DNA of 64,000 nt, taken from the NCBI RefSeq assembly GCF_002575655.3, contig NC_053040.3, positions 460,460,780 to 460,524,779 on the forward strand. Direction: 5' to 3'. The notes under the pieces are model-generated. The model was not told where the DNA came from. It worked only from the letters and a program-made list of their open reading frames with translations, and searched no databases. Within the stretch, counting starts at the first letter, position 1. Every line of letters begins with the position of its first letter. Below are positions 44,269-54,713 of the stretch, one piece after another. Both the position numbers and the translations under genes were made by a program. This DNA is from Aegilops tauschii subsp. strangulata. Lineage: Eukaryota > Streptophyta > Magnoliopsida > Poales > Poaceae.

Positions 44269-44520
44269 TCTTGCATCCGAGCTCCAACGCCGGACTGCAT
44301 TCGAGGTATCTTTTGCACCCGAGCACCAACGCCGGACCGCTTCCGAGCTCCAATGCCGGAATGTATCCGAGCTCCAATGCCGGACTATATCCGAAGAGTA
44401 TTGTTATAGTCGAGCTCCAACGCCGAATTGCATCCGAGCTCCAGCGCCGGACTGTATCCGAGCTCCAACGCAAGACTATGTCCAAGCTCCAACGCCGGAC
44501 TATGTCCGAGGTGTCATAGA
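44269..44520 (+). repeat. 24 bp minisatellite in element E, about 10 units
   Basis: Units of the type gagctccaacgccggactatatcc repeat head to tail with some changes, and two are interrupted by short insertions (ttttgc, agagtattgttatag). Because 24 is a multiple of three, both strands stay open and give repeat-like ORFs, which are artefacts. Confidence 0.88.
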
Positions 44521-45452
44521 TCACCTTGGTTCAAAAAAGTGTTGGCCGAGCTTAATGCCAGAAATGCCCTCTAAGGAGCCAGCCACTTGCATCCGAGCTA
44601 TATGCCGAACTGCTTCCGTGGTGGCTCAGCACCTCGGTCATGGGCTGATTGTTTGTGGATTTTATTTCCGATGCGTATAAATTTATTTGCTGACAAGATG
44701 TATTGCCAGTAGACCTCAAGGTGTCTATCGGCCTAAAATCCGAGATGCACCTGAAGGAAAACATAAAACTGCTGATCCTGGTAGCCCCTGAGACCCAGAT
44801 CATGAAATCGGCCTGAGGATCAACTCCTAGCTCGGCAGCATACATAGGAATAGAAACGCAGTGTAATATATTAGAGGTAATAGTGATCGGACGACGGGCC
44901 CCTGAGAGAGGGTCATGAGAAGTCGCCGTGATATATCAGCTTGATGCCGGATAAGTCCCATATGGTACTTATTGTCGTCCGAAGACGCGCTTGTCCATAG
45001 TTCGGTTATGCCGAACACTGAGCACTTTAAATTTTCTGCATTGAATAGGCAATGCAGTAGCCCCGAGACACTGGTCGGGTGGGAACACCAGATTAGGGGA
45101 TCGATGTGCCCCTTTAATATTTGTAAATAATGAGTGCGAAGCCCAGTAGCCCCCGAGCCTTAATGTGGGCACGGGTGGCCGAATTAAGGATCGATATCCG
45201 TTTGACAGGAAATTTTGTTGTGTTTAACACAAACTTCTCGGAAAGAGAATAAAGATCTCTTAAAAGAGTTTAGAGCTGGTCGAAATCCGAGCTCGCCAAG
45301 GTAGGCCCCAAGGGGTTTAAAAGATGGATTGCAGTAAATGGATTGTACTCGCAATTTTTATGTGTAATGATTCTATGTATCCAAGTACTTTTCATCATTA
45401 ATGCTCAAATCCGCATTGTACAAAACTTTGTTGACCGACCATCGGCTTCAAC

Positions 45453-45475
45453 CTCCTCGGCCAGTAGCTGGGGAG
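45453..45475 (+). other. Hairpin H1, copy E1
   Basis: CTCC (45453-45456) pairs with GGAG (45472-45475) and CCAG (45461-45464) with CTGG (45468-45471) around a TAG loop. Flanks: atcggcttcaac before, tgtttg after. Confidence 0.6.
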
Positions 45476-45877
45476 TGTTTGTCCTACTTTATAAAGCCAT
45501 TATAAGGGCAAAGTTTTACGGCAAAGAAGGCAATCCGGTCATACGGTTTTATAAACAAAGGTACACGGAGAGATATGTTATATTACGTTTTAACGTAAGA
45601 AACATCTTCCAAAGAAAATAGTCCCGCTATCGGTTCCTTTCTTTGGGTCGTCATGCTTATCATGATCATGAAAACTCACCTCCGATCAATGTGGGAGGAA
45701 AATATTGAGGATTTAGTTCGGCGAAAGTTCCCGAACACTATGGTATTAATGAACCAAAAATTTTAGTTCCCTCGTTGCCGACCAATGTGATACTTTAAGA
45801 TTGCTAGCTTTCGGCTTCACCCAGTCTGAGGTACTAACTCGGATGACCCGGTAGTAACAATCACAGAGGTGCTCCCT

Positions 45878-45914
45878 TTATCGCCTAGCCGAACAATCGG
45901 GAACGTAGGGGTAA
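45878..45914 (+). other. Hairpin H2, copy E1
   Basis: TTATCGCCTA (45878-45887) faces TAGGGGTAA (45906-45914): nine pairs including one wobble, with one bulged G. The loop is gccgaacaatcgggaacg. Confidence 0.6.
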
Positions 45915-46096
45915 GCACAAGAGCCAGGCAACCCAGCTTGGCCAAAATCTTAAGTCAAATTGATGCATATTTATGGCTTTATAACGATGATTGCGGAAGG
46001 CGGCCCTCGTATATTAAGTACAAACGCCGATGTTATGTTTATTTTGACTCCGTTGCGACCGTTTATCAGTTGAAAGTGGCCCATCATCGGCTTCTG

Positions 46097-46120
46097 CCCC
46101 ATTGTAGATGCTACGCAGGG
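46097..46120 (+). other. Hairpin H1, copy E2
   Basis: CCC (46097-46099) pairs with GGG (46118-46120) and GTAG (46104-46107) with CTAC (46111-46114). Flanks: atcggcttctg before, tgttttcg after. Confidence 0.6.
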
Positions 46121-46457
46121 TGTTTTCGCAATAACAAAACAACCCTTAGCCGATGTCTCGGTGCCCGAAGGCGGTTGTGTTAGCGGAAACGAGGCAATCA
46201 GATATGCAGGCTTTATAACTTTCACTTAGTCATAGGAGCTTTAAACTAGGGAAGCTAGCTACGAGCCCCCGGTTAGTGTTCGGCGACAGCCGAGGTCAAG
46301 CCGTAAACACTTCGGCCAATGTTATGAATGACCCATCATTTAACATAGTCATCGGATCGCTGACTAGTTTACGCTTATTGTGACAGTCAGTTTTCGGCTT
46401 TCTCCACTGAGGTGCTTAACCATGCGAGCTAGAAGCACAATTGCAGTGGTTCTCCCT

Positions 46458-46495
46458 TTGCACACCTAGCCGAACAAAGCGGACATAGGAGGCAA
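46458..46495 (+). other. Hairpin H2, copy E2
   Basis: TTGC (46458-46461) pairs with GCAA (46492-46495), and CCTA (46465-46468) with TAGG (46486-46489), with an internal loop. Both TTGC and GCAA differ from copy A in a compensating way. Confidence 0.6.
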
Positions 46496-47126
46496 GCACA
46501 GGAGCCGGGCAACCCAACTATTGACCGAAGACACAATTCGAAACCGATGCATATATAGCAATATCCAAGAATGTTTTCGCCGAATCTCTGAAGGTGTCCG
46601 GCGTTGCACTGCGAGACTTATGCGGGAAACACACAAATAGTTTAAAAGTGCCATAGGCTTGGAAAACCCAACAATTTAGTAAAAACTTGACGTCCGAATT
46701 AGATCAAGTGTTCGGTGCCAATCCGAAAATTCGTCAAAAAAGGGGTGCTTCTATCGTGCATTAATATGACACATCCGATCTCAAGACCTCAAGCGGGTCA
46801 GCCCACAGCTGTAACCTCCTATCCCGAAGGCGGAGTACTGCTCGTTAGGCCAGTTTAGCAAACTAAACTCGAACGGCTTTGAGAGAGAGACTAGGCTCCC
46901 CGGCTATTGACCACACACTCGCGTCGAAAAAAGGAGTGATAGAAAAAGATTTTGCAATGACCAAGAAGAATACATTTATTATAAAACGACTCATACTAAT
47001 TTAAGAGCCCCCGAGTGACTTGGGCAAAAGAATTTTATGTATAATGATTGTATGTACGGAAGTACTTATATCATATCTGTGTTCACCCGAACTTTAAACG
47101 CGTCTTAACAGACCGTCAGCTTCTCC

Positions 47127-47149
47127 CTCTTCGGTCAAGGACCGAAAAG
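47127..47149 (+). other. Hairpin H1, copy E3
   Basis: TTCGGTC (47130-47136) pairs perfectly with GACCGAA (47140-47146) around AAG, and the stem can extend by two pairs past a mismatch. The stem sequence is unrelated to copies A, B, E1 and E2, with the same flanks (cagcttctc before, gtgtta after). Confidence 0.65.
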
Positions 47150-47483
47150 TGTTATGTACTCCACCTGTCGAGAATATCGACGGTGTTTCCGATAACCAGG
47201 CAATCAGGCCATAAGGCTGTAATAGACAAAGCGCGCTTAGGGAACTTATGCTATATTACTGACGAAGTGTAAGAAGCATCTTCGAAGAAAATAGTACCTC
47301 CACCGATACCTTTCTTCGGTTGCTCATTGTTACTATGAGACTTGTGCAATAGATTTTTTGTACTCATGAGTTCCGTTGTGTGCCGACCATAATTGAAAAC
47401 AATAAGAGCGCTAGCTTTCGGCTTCACCCAGTCTGAGGTCCGAGCTCGGATGACCCGATCATGACAATCGCAGAGGTGCTCCC

Positions 47484-47522
47484 TTTACTCCCTAGCCGAA
47501 CAATCGGGAACGTAGGGGTAAA
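47484..47522 (+). other. Hairpin H2, copy E3
   Basis: TTTACTCCCTA (47484-47494) faces TAGGGGTAAA (47513-47522): ten pairs with one bulged T. Loop gccgaacaatcgggaacg. Confidence 0.65.
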
Positions 47523-48522
47523 CACAGGAGCAAGGCAACCCAGCTTGCGGAACACTTAAGTCAACATGGTGCATATTTTGGCGTAATACACGAACAAGGA
47601 ACGAAGCCATACAAGTATAATCATATGCAAGAGGAAAGGCTTCATAAAGGAAGCTCCCAAGCAAACGGGGTATTTGAATTTGTGTGTCACAAACAAAGTT
47701 TTGACAAGGAAGTTTTCACAAACAACTTTTTGCCAAAAAAAGTATAATGTTTGGTCGAACCGAAAAAAATTTAAAATTGAAAATTCTGAGCATAAAAGCG
47801 ACTTAGCTAGTTAATGTGCTCGGTGTCTGTCACGACCGGTTTTTCAATAAAAGCTTTATTGAGAGACCAATCCCTTTTACGGACCAGTAAAGAAGAATTC
47901 CTTCTCACTGGTAGACAATATCTTGGTCACAGAAGAAAATACCAGGAGTACTGAATATAATACAAGGTTGAGCGGGGGACTGCTCAACAATTTATTACAT
48001 GCACACCGATAAAACAAGACGGCGGATAGGGTGGCATAACTACTAACTCACGATAACAACGGTGGAAGATATCACAGCGGAGAGGGTGATATGACTCCTG
48101 CAAACTACAGCTCTTCGAGCGTCGGGGTGAAGCTCGAGGAGGTTTATTGCGGGTGGCGGAAGCGTATATAATACAAGTGACCAATATCCAGGATCGCACA
48201 GGACTGACTGGGATTCCTCTAGGCGTCGGACTCACTACCAAACTCTTCATCCAAGAGGTCGCCTTCGTCAACATCTGGCCAAATCAACAAGCCAGGTGAG
48301 TACTATGAAAGTACTCGCAAGACAGTTCGGACATAAGATATAACAAATGTAAACATGAAGCATACGAACAGATTAACAAGTGCATTCAGACCTAGAGACA
48401 GTAATGCATGGGAAAATAACAGAGAAGTCGGGCGGTGGTCCTCCCGAAATTCCAAAATAAATACTGGGTGCCAAACGAGGGTCTGAATGACTCCTCGAGA
48501 GGAAACTGCAAGAATAATAATG

Positions 48523-48790
48523 CCGCAGTCGGGCGTCGAGGCGACAGCACATAAAGGGTTTATAACAAAAAATAAAATAAAAGACAGTGCGTGCCACAGT
48601 CGGATGTCTGAGCGACATCACATAAAGGGCTTATATCAGAAAGTGAAAGACAAACAGGCCACAGTCGGACGTCTGAGCGACATCACATAAAGGGCTTATA
48701 TCAGAAAGTGAAAGACAAACAGGCCACAGTCGGACGTCTGAGCGACATCACCTAAAGGGCTTATATACATATCTTAGTAGCTCAAGAATT
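48523..48790 (+). repeat. 65 bp tandem repeat in the long solo LTR
   Basis: Units start at 48523 (71 bp, diverged), 48594, 48659 and 48724, each opening ccacagtcggacgtctgagc and containing cataaagggcttatat. The second and third units are nearly identical. Confidence 0.92.
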
Positions 48791-50442
48791 TAAATCATGT
48801 CAAGAGAATAATCTGTCATGAGGTAAACAACAGGGTTAATCCATCCACAGGAATAATGTTCCGCCAAGTTTACTACTCATGCTCGCTTACTGGAAGGAAG
48901 AATATACTACGAGGTTATGACATAGTCATGGATACGCTGATCATGGTACTTGACCTTGGATACGATGACTCGGAAGGATTTGACTCTGCAGAGTTTGTAC
49001 TCTAACCACAGCCAACGGGTTTCAGTAGTCACGGGGACTAGTTCCGTTTACGGTGTTTGGGAAGAAACACGTCTAACCAGTACACACCCATTCAACATTC
49101 CGAAGCCAGGGATCACCCTCGGCAATGTTCAAGAAAAACCTTGAGACGGGGAGGCTACAACCTCGCGTAGCATGGGATCAAATTTCTATACGCGCGCTCT
49201 AAGGGGTGCCCCCCTCTCGGTCCCAACCGGAAACACCCATGCCCCCTGACCGGATGACTGGCTTTAATCCAGGGCCATGGAACCATCATCCCGGCCCCTC
49301 TGTTTGGTGTGTACACGGAAAGAGGTTACCAACTTACTAAACCGCATCCTGGCAGAAAACATGTGGTAGCACGGAAGGGGGAAGAACGATAACGTGACTC
49401 CGTCCACGTTAACGTCGGAATTTTTAACGGATGACGTAAGGCTGGCATGCTACAACAGAGATCATAGTAACTTTGGAACACACGGGCAGTTGCCTCACAT
49501 GCAACGAGATACTCACCGATACTCATATGCCATGCACAACCTTTCACGCAATCATGCAAAACACCTATCATATCAAAGGTTCAAACATGCTTGCCTGGTT
49601 CGGAGAAGTCGGAGTCTAGCTCGACGAAGTTCGCGGTTCCGTCACCTCTCCCGGAACCTACGGTATAGCGGAAAAAGCATACTAACGTGAAAACCAATGC
49701 GTGCATAAAAGTTGTTCCAAATTTTTTTCAAATAAATCCCATAAAAAACTAGACAAAATTATAAGACTGTCAGAAAAAGAATCACTCAAAAATCACTTTT
49801 TATTAAAAAGTTATAAGGGTTTCTGTCCAGGGACTCATCTGTAATGAAACAGAGAAGTTCCAGGGGCTTAACTGAGAAAAAAGAAAACGGTTCGAATAGA
49901 AACGCGCCAGCCCACAGAGAAAACGTATTCTGCCCGAAGGCGCCAACAGAAAACGCTTCGGGGGTGAAAGAAGAGAGGCTGACGTGGGGGGTCCACATGT
50001 CAGGTTTGAAAAACCTCGCCGGCGCCCGAAGGCTGCGGAGGCCGCCGGCGTCGAACCACGGCGAGTCAGGGAGATCGGAGTGTACCAAGAGTATCAGCGT
50101 GCCCTTCCGCGTCGGTGGGTGGTGGACTTGGGCGTCGGGGGGCACCACGTCGACGGCGACACTTTCTCCGGCGGACGGCGGCTCGGGCGATGGTGGGGAA
50201 CTCCGGTGGTGTGCTGCAAACCTCGAATTGAAGCGCGGGTCAGAAGGAGGGATGTACTAGAGGGCTACTGGCAGGAGATGGGAGGCAGAGGTGCACGCAC
50301 GGGAGCGAATCGAGCAGGACCCCGTGGCGGGTCACGGCGGCCAGAGTCGAGGAAGGAGGCTCCCTCGGGGCTCTACCAATGGCTAGGCAGGGTCTTGGTG
50401 GAGTGCAGAGGTGGTGTGGGTACTAGCTGGAGCTCGGGGCCT

Positions 50443-50452
50443 CTATTTATAG
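50443..50452 (-). promoter_or_regulatory. TATA box of the long solo LTR
   Basis: Minus strand ctataaatag, a near-ideal plant TATA box, followed downstream by a CT-rich leader-like stretch. Transcription would run toward 47828. Confidence 0.6.
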
Positions 50453-51750
50453 GCGGCTCGAGGGGGTGGCCGTGAACGGGGTTGCTCCGGCGAGCAATTA
50501 CGGCGAGCCAGCGGCTTGGCAAGGAGTTTAGGTGGCCAGGTAGCATCAGTGAGGTGTACTGGTGCTGTTCCCCTGCTAATCCTGGTCGGTCTTGGCGTAA
50601 TGGCGCCGGTCCACGGTGGGGTGGCCGCACGGGCACGACGGCGGCAGAGAGCGCGCTCCGCGCCCAGCGGTTCACGACGAGGGTGGCAGCGCGCACTGGG
50701 AGTGGAAGACCACGCGGCGATCTCCGGTGGCTTGGGCGGCGCTGGGTGGCACCGTCTGCGCCGCGCCTCTCTCTGGTGGCCGCAAAGCCGCCGCTGGCGT
50801 CGGTCACGGGGCAGCGCACCTCCTCCAGCACGTCGCCGACGCCCGCAAACATCCAGGCACTCGTGCGGTGCAGAGGACAAGGGGGAGGGGACAGGGAACA
50901 CGGCGACGCCGGGGCACTGGTGAGATTGGCATCGGACACTGAAGAAATGACAGTGGTTCAGAGACTGTTAACTGAATTTGACTGAACATGATATTGACAG
51001 TGCTCTGAAGGTGTTTGATGAAATGATTTGGTGTGAAGAAAATTTTTCCTGGGGCTGGGACTTGGTGAGGTGACCGCTCAATGCACCCAGAGGCTGCCTG
51101 ATTTTTCTCAGAATTTTTGGAGAAGGATTTGAATGAATTTCATCAAATTTGGCAAATCTGGTCCAAACTTGTAGCAAGTATAGTTTGAAAATTTTGAACT
51201 GAAGACCAGTGGATCTTCATGGATCTTGGTTGAGGGTTCAAAGGACTAGGGAGGGGAATTGGTTTGGGGGCAAAAATCAAAGCAGAAGGGGTAGTTCCTT
51301 TGTAAACCTCCAAGGATCAAGCTATAAGGCAGGAATTGTTTTTGATAAGAAATAAGTGGAAATAAATATATGGAGAGGTCCAACTTGCTGGATTTGAAGT
51401 AAATCATGATCCAAAGATGAGGAGAGGTTTATGAGAGTGGATTTGCACTAAGGTCATGGCAAGAGAGGTTTGTTGAAAGTGGCAAAGAACCATTCCAAAA
51501 GCCATAGTGCATTTTTCAAAGAAATTTTCAAGAGGCATTTTTCCCAAGTGAAGGGCATTTTGGTTTGAGTCCAAATCACAGAAAGAACCTCCAAGACCAA
51601 AATCAAGTCTTGGGTGAATCCAGATAAAATCATTGCCCAAAAAATATATTTTGAAAGGGAGGGTTCTTTTTTAAAAAAAATTAAAACACCTCCCTCAAGT
51701 CTAATAAATTTTTTGAAAAGGCCAAATAAAATTTTGGGTGTCACAGTGTC

Positions 51751-53376
51751 GATGCACGGCCCGAGCATACGGGGGGACAAGGTCCCAACCCCCAAGCCGG
51801 TCCCGAGGTGGCGGAGCGAAGAGCACAACAGTCCGAAGTGGCGACATAGCACGGCCAATGCAGGCCCGCAGTGTGACGCCGAAGTCCACGGCGTGGGTTA
51901 ATGAAGTGATGACGAAGCCCTCGGTCCAGCCGAGGTGACGTGGTACGTCAGTACGCAAAGGTGACAGCGCTGCCCGATCCGGATCCTTTATCTGTGCACA
52001 GAAAATAGTGCAAGCCGGAGATAATAGGAATAATAATAAAATTAAAAAAATGTTGCATAATTAATAATTTATGCAAAGTGAGTAATAAAAGACATATGGC
52101 CTGTATGCCGAACACTCGATGAGGTAGAGCTCTCTCAACGATGCCGAAGTCCCCGAGGCAACCGAACACGTCGGTATGGCAACACGACTAACAAGGTGAT
52201 CACGCGAGCCGATTTACGCCGATTGGGACGACGGTGTCGGCTTGCCGAAGAGACCACGTGACGTAGTCGAAGTCCATTACCGAACCACCATGTAACCTCG
52301 TTAATGCGGCCATCATTTGATAGGTCTGCGTACAGATGATGGAACCAGAGTAATAATTCCTTGGGAAAAATAAACCCAAACAAGCAAAAGTTACTAGGAT
52401 AAATAGCACCTGGTTTATTTGTTGTAGCAATCTGAAGAAAGGTGACTCCCAAAATTGGGACTCGATCCGCACACCCATTGCCTGATGGGCGATAAAGCGA
52501 CGGCATGGCGATGCTGGCAAAGGTTGGCTTGCCGAGACAAAGCCCTCGGTCCAGCTAACGTGACGAAGTTGGTCGGCTGGTGACACCGAAGTCGCCGGAG
52601 TATGTTGATGAAGAAATAGCCAAGTCCCTGGTCCAGTCGAGGTGACGGAGCAGGTCGGTGAGAAGACGTTGCAGCTGCCATGTCAGCCGAGGTGTTGAAG
52701 CAGGTCGGCGTGATGGACATCGGCTTGAAGAAGCAACAGTGCGGCCATGCTGACGCAGGTCGTGACTTGTGACGCGGTCAATGCCGCCCTGATGAAGTGA
52801 CCATGCGGCGATGCCGGTGTGCCTGCTCCGTGTAATTCGTGGGGCAGCGATGTTGGTGATGATTCATCCTTCACGATGCCGAACTCTTGTTCGGCTTGCC
52901 GAGATGATGATTGAAGAAGTTGAGCTCGGCTCAACAAAGCGGCGACGTGTCTAGCGCAGGTCGGCAGCCGTGGAGCAATATTGCCGGACTGGTTTGACAC
53001 CAGCGTGATGGTGAAGATTACCTCGGAGGAGGCTTAAAATTTTATGGCTATGTGTTTAAAAACAACGCACAATACCCTAGAAAAAAATTCCTTCAAAAGG
53101 GCTGTCCAATATTCCGTTCATGAAGAAACATGAACTCGGGCCAGATTCGTATTCGCGCAGAAAACAGATCCGAAAATTGGTCCACTCATCGGAAGGTTCC
53201 CGGAGTATGAACCGCCGGATCAAGCTGAAATTTGGAGGGGTGGTAGATATGGGAATTCCGCAGCAGATGAACGGCTGGATCATCCAAAGGACCTCCGAGC
53301 TGGGCTCTGGAGACCACGCCCTAAACTCGTCCAGATTCCCATCCAGATTTGACAGGGCTCCGGTATATCGTAGATT
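51751..53376 (-). mobile_element. Further non-coding part of element E
   Basis: The sequence resumes after the solo LTR with a repeat of the gtgtc target. No coding region is supported. It contains an A/T-rich stretch with aataat repeats (about 52020-52060) and three related segments of the type aagccctcggtccagccgag (about 51917, 52540, 52625). It ends where the Sabrina-like LTR begins; the junction near 53376 is approximate. Confidence 0.55.
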
Positions 53377-54713
53377 TTTATGATAAAGATGCAAAGTAAA
53401 GAAAGTAAAATAAAAACGGCAATGGAAATAGCTTGTTGATGGAAAATTAATATGATGGAAAATAGACCCGGGGGCCATAGGTTTCACTAGTGGCTTCTCT
53501 CAAGAGCATAAGTATTTACGGTGGGTGAACAAATTACTGTTGAGCAATTGACAAAATTGAGCATAGTTATGAGAATATCTAGGTATGATCATGTATATAG
53601 GCATCACGTCCAAGACAAGTAGACCGACTCCTGCCTGCATCTACTACTATTACTCCACACATCGACCGCTATCCAGCATGCATCTAGAGTATTAAGTTCA
53701 TAAGAACAGAGTAACGCTTTAAGCAAGATGACATGATGTAGAGGGATAAACTCATGCAATATGATATAAACCCCATCTTGTTATCCTCGATGGCAACAAT
53801 ACAATACGTGCCTTGCTGCCCCTACTGTCACTGAGAAAGGACACCGCAAGATTGAACCCAAAGCTAAGCACTTCTCCCATTGCAAGAAAGATCAATCTAG
53901 TAGGCCAAACCAAACTGATAATTCGAAGAGACTTGCAAAGATAACCAATCATACATAAAAGAATTCAGAGAAGATTCAAATATTGTTCATAGATAAACAT
54001 GATCATAAACCCACAATTCATCGGTCTCAACAAACACACCGCAAAAGAAGATACATCGAATAGATCTCCACGAGAGAGGGGGAGAACATTGTATTGAGAT
54101 CCAAAAAGAGAGAAGAAGCCATCTAGCTAATAACTATGGACCCGAAGGTCTGAGGTAAACTACTCACACATCATCAGAGAGGCTATGGTGTTGATGTAGA
54201 AGCCCTCCGTGATCGATACCCCCTCCGGCGGAGCTCTGGAACAGGCCCCAAGATGGGATCTCACGGGTACAGAAGGTTGCGGCGGTGGAATTAGGTTTTT
54301 GGCTCCGTATCTGGTAGTTTGGGGGTACGTACGTATATATAGGAGGAAGAAGTATGTCGGTGGAGCAACCGGGGGCCCACGAGGGTGGAGGGCGCGCCTG
54401 GGGGGGGGGTAGGCGCGCCCCCTACCTCGTGCCCTCCTGGTTGATGTCTTGACGTAGGGTCCTAGTCCTCTGGATCACGTTCGTTCCGAAAATCACGTTC
54501 CAGAAGGTTTCATTCCGTTTGGACTCCGTTTGATATTCTTTTTCTGCGGAACTCTGAAATAGGCAAAAACAACAATTCTGGGCTGGGCCTCCGGTTAATA
54601 GGTTAGTCCCAAAAAATAATATAAAAGTGCATAATAAAGCCCAATAATGTCTAAAACAGAATATAAAATAGCATGGAACAATCAAAAATTATAGATACAT
54701 TGGAGACGTATCA
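53377..54713 (-). repeat. 3' LTR of a Sabrina-like Gypsy, truncated
   Basis: On the minus strand the LTR starts tgatacgtctccaatgtatc at 54713, the start I know from Sabrina (Athila-type) LTRs of Triticeae. A TATA-like tcctatatatacgtacg (minus) lies at about 54325-54341. The LTR loses similarity near 53377, where element E sequence stands, so its far end is missing. Two GGCGCGCC sites flank an 11-base G run near 54392-54418. Confidence 0.75.

Larger units (their letters stand above)
44015..47827 (-). mobile_element. Internal 3' region of element E, non-coding
   Basis: No Gag, Pol or antisense exon can be recognised. The stretch holds polypurine-like motifs (agtagccccgag type) at about 44780, 45055, 45147 and 47010, a 24 bp minisatellite (44269-44520) and three copies of the H1-H2 hairpin domain (about 45430-45950, 46075-46530, 47105-47560). 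Its organisation resembles the aORF intron and 3' regions of A and B with the exons gone, so E is likely a non-autonomous relative. Confidence 0.65.
47828..51745 (-). mobile_element. Solo LTR of 3918 bp, minus strand
   Basis: It begins tgtcacgaccgg and ends gggtgtcaca on the plus strand and is flanked by a perfect 5 bp duplication, gtgtc (47823-47827 and 51746-51750). No internal region or second LTR is present. On the minus strand a strong TATA box (ctataaatag, 50443-50452) and an AATAAA near the end (47855-47860) fit LTR promoter and polyadenylation signals. GC-rich open frames at 49844-50985 fall around the promoter and lack domains. LTRs of about 4 kb are known in Triticeae from LARD elements such as Sukkula; I cannot confirm that name. 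Confidence 0.85.

Noticed and set aside
44105..44524. Repeat-protein-like ORFs on both strands
   Set aside because: They are produced by the 24 bp minisatellite, whose unit is divisible by three; no promoter or domain.
48523..48790. Possible CRISPR-like array
   Set aside because: Units are contiguous tandem repeats without unique spacers, in a plant retroelement LTR.
49844..50985. Several ORFs over 130 codons in a GC-rich island, possibly a captured gene
   Set aside because: They lie around the TATA box and leader of the long solo LTR, overlap on both strands and show no domain or repeated motif.
53120..53487. ORFs on both strands near the E/Sabrina junction
   Set aside because: They cross the junction of two elements and contain no domain.
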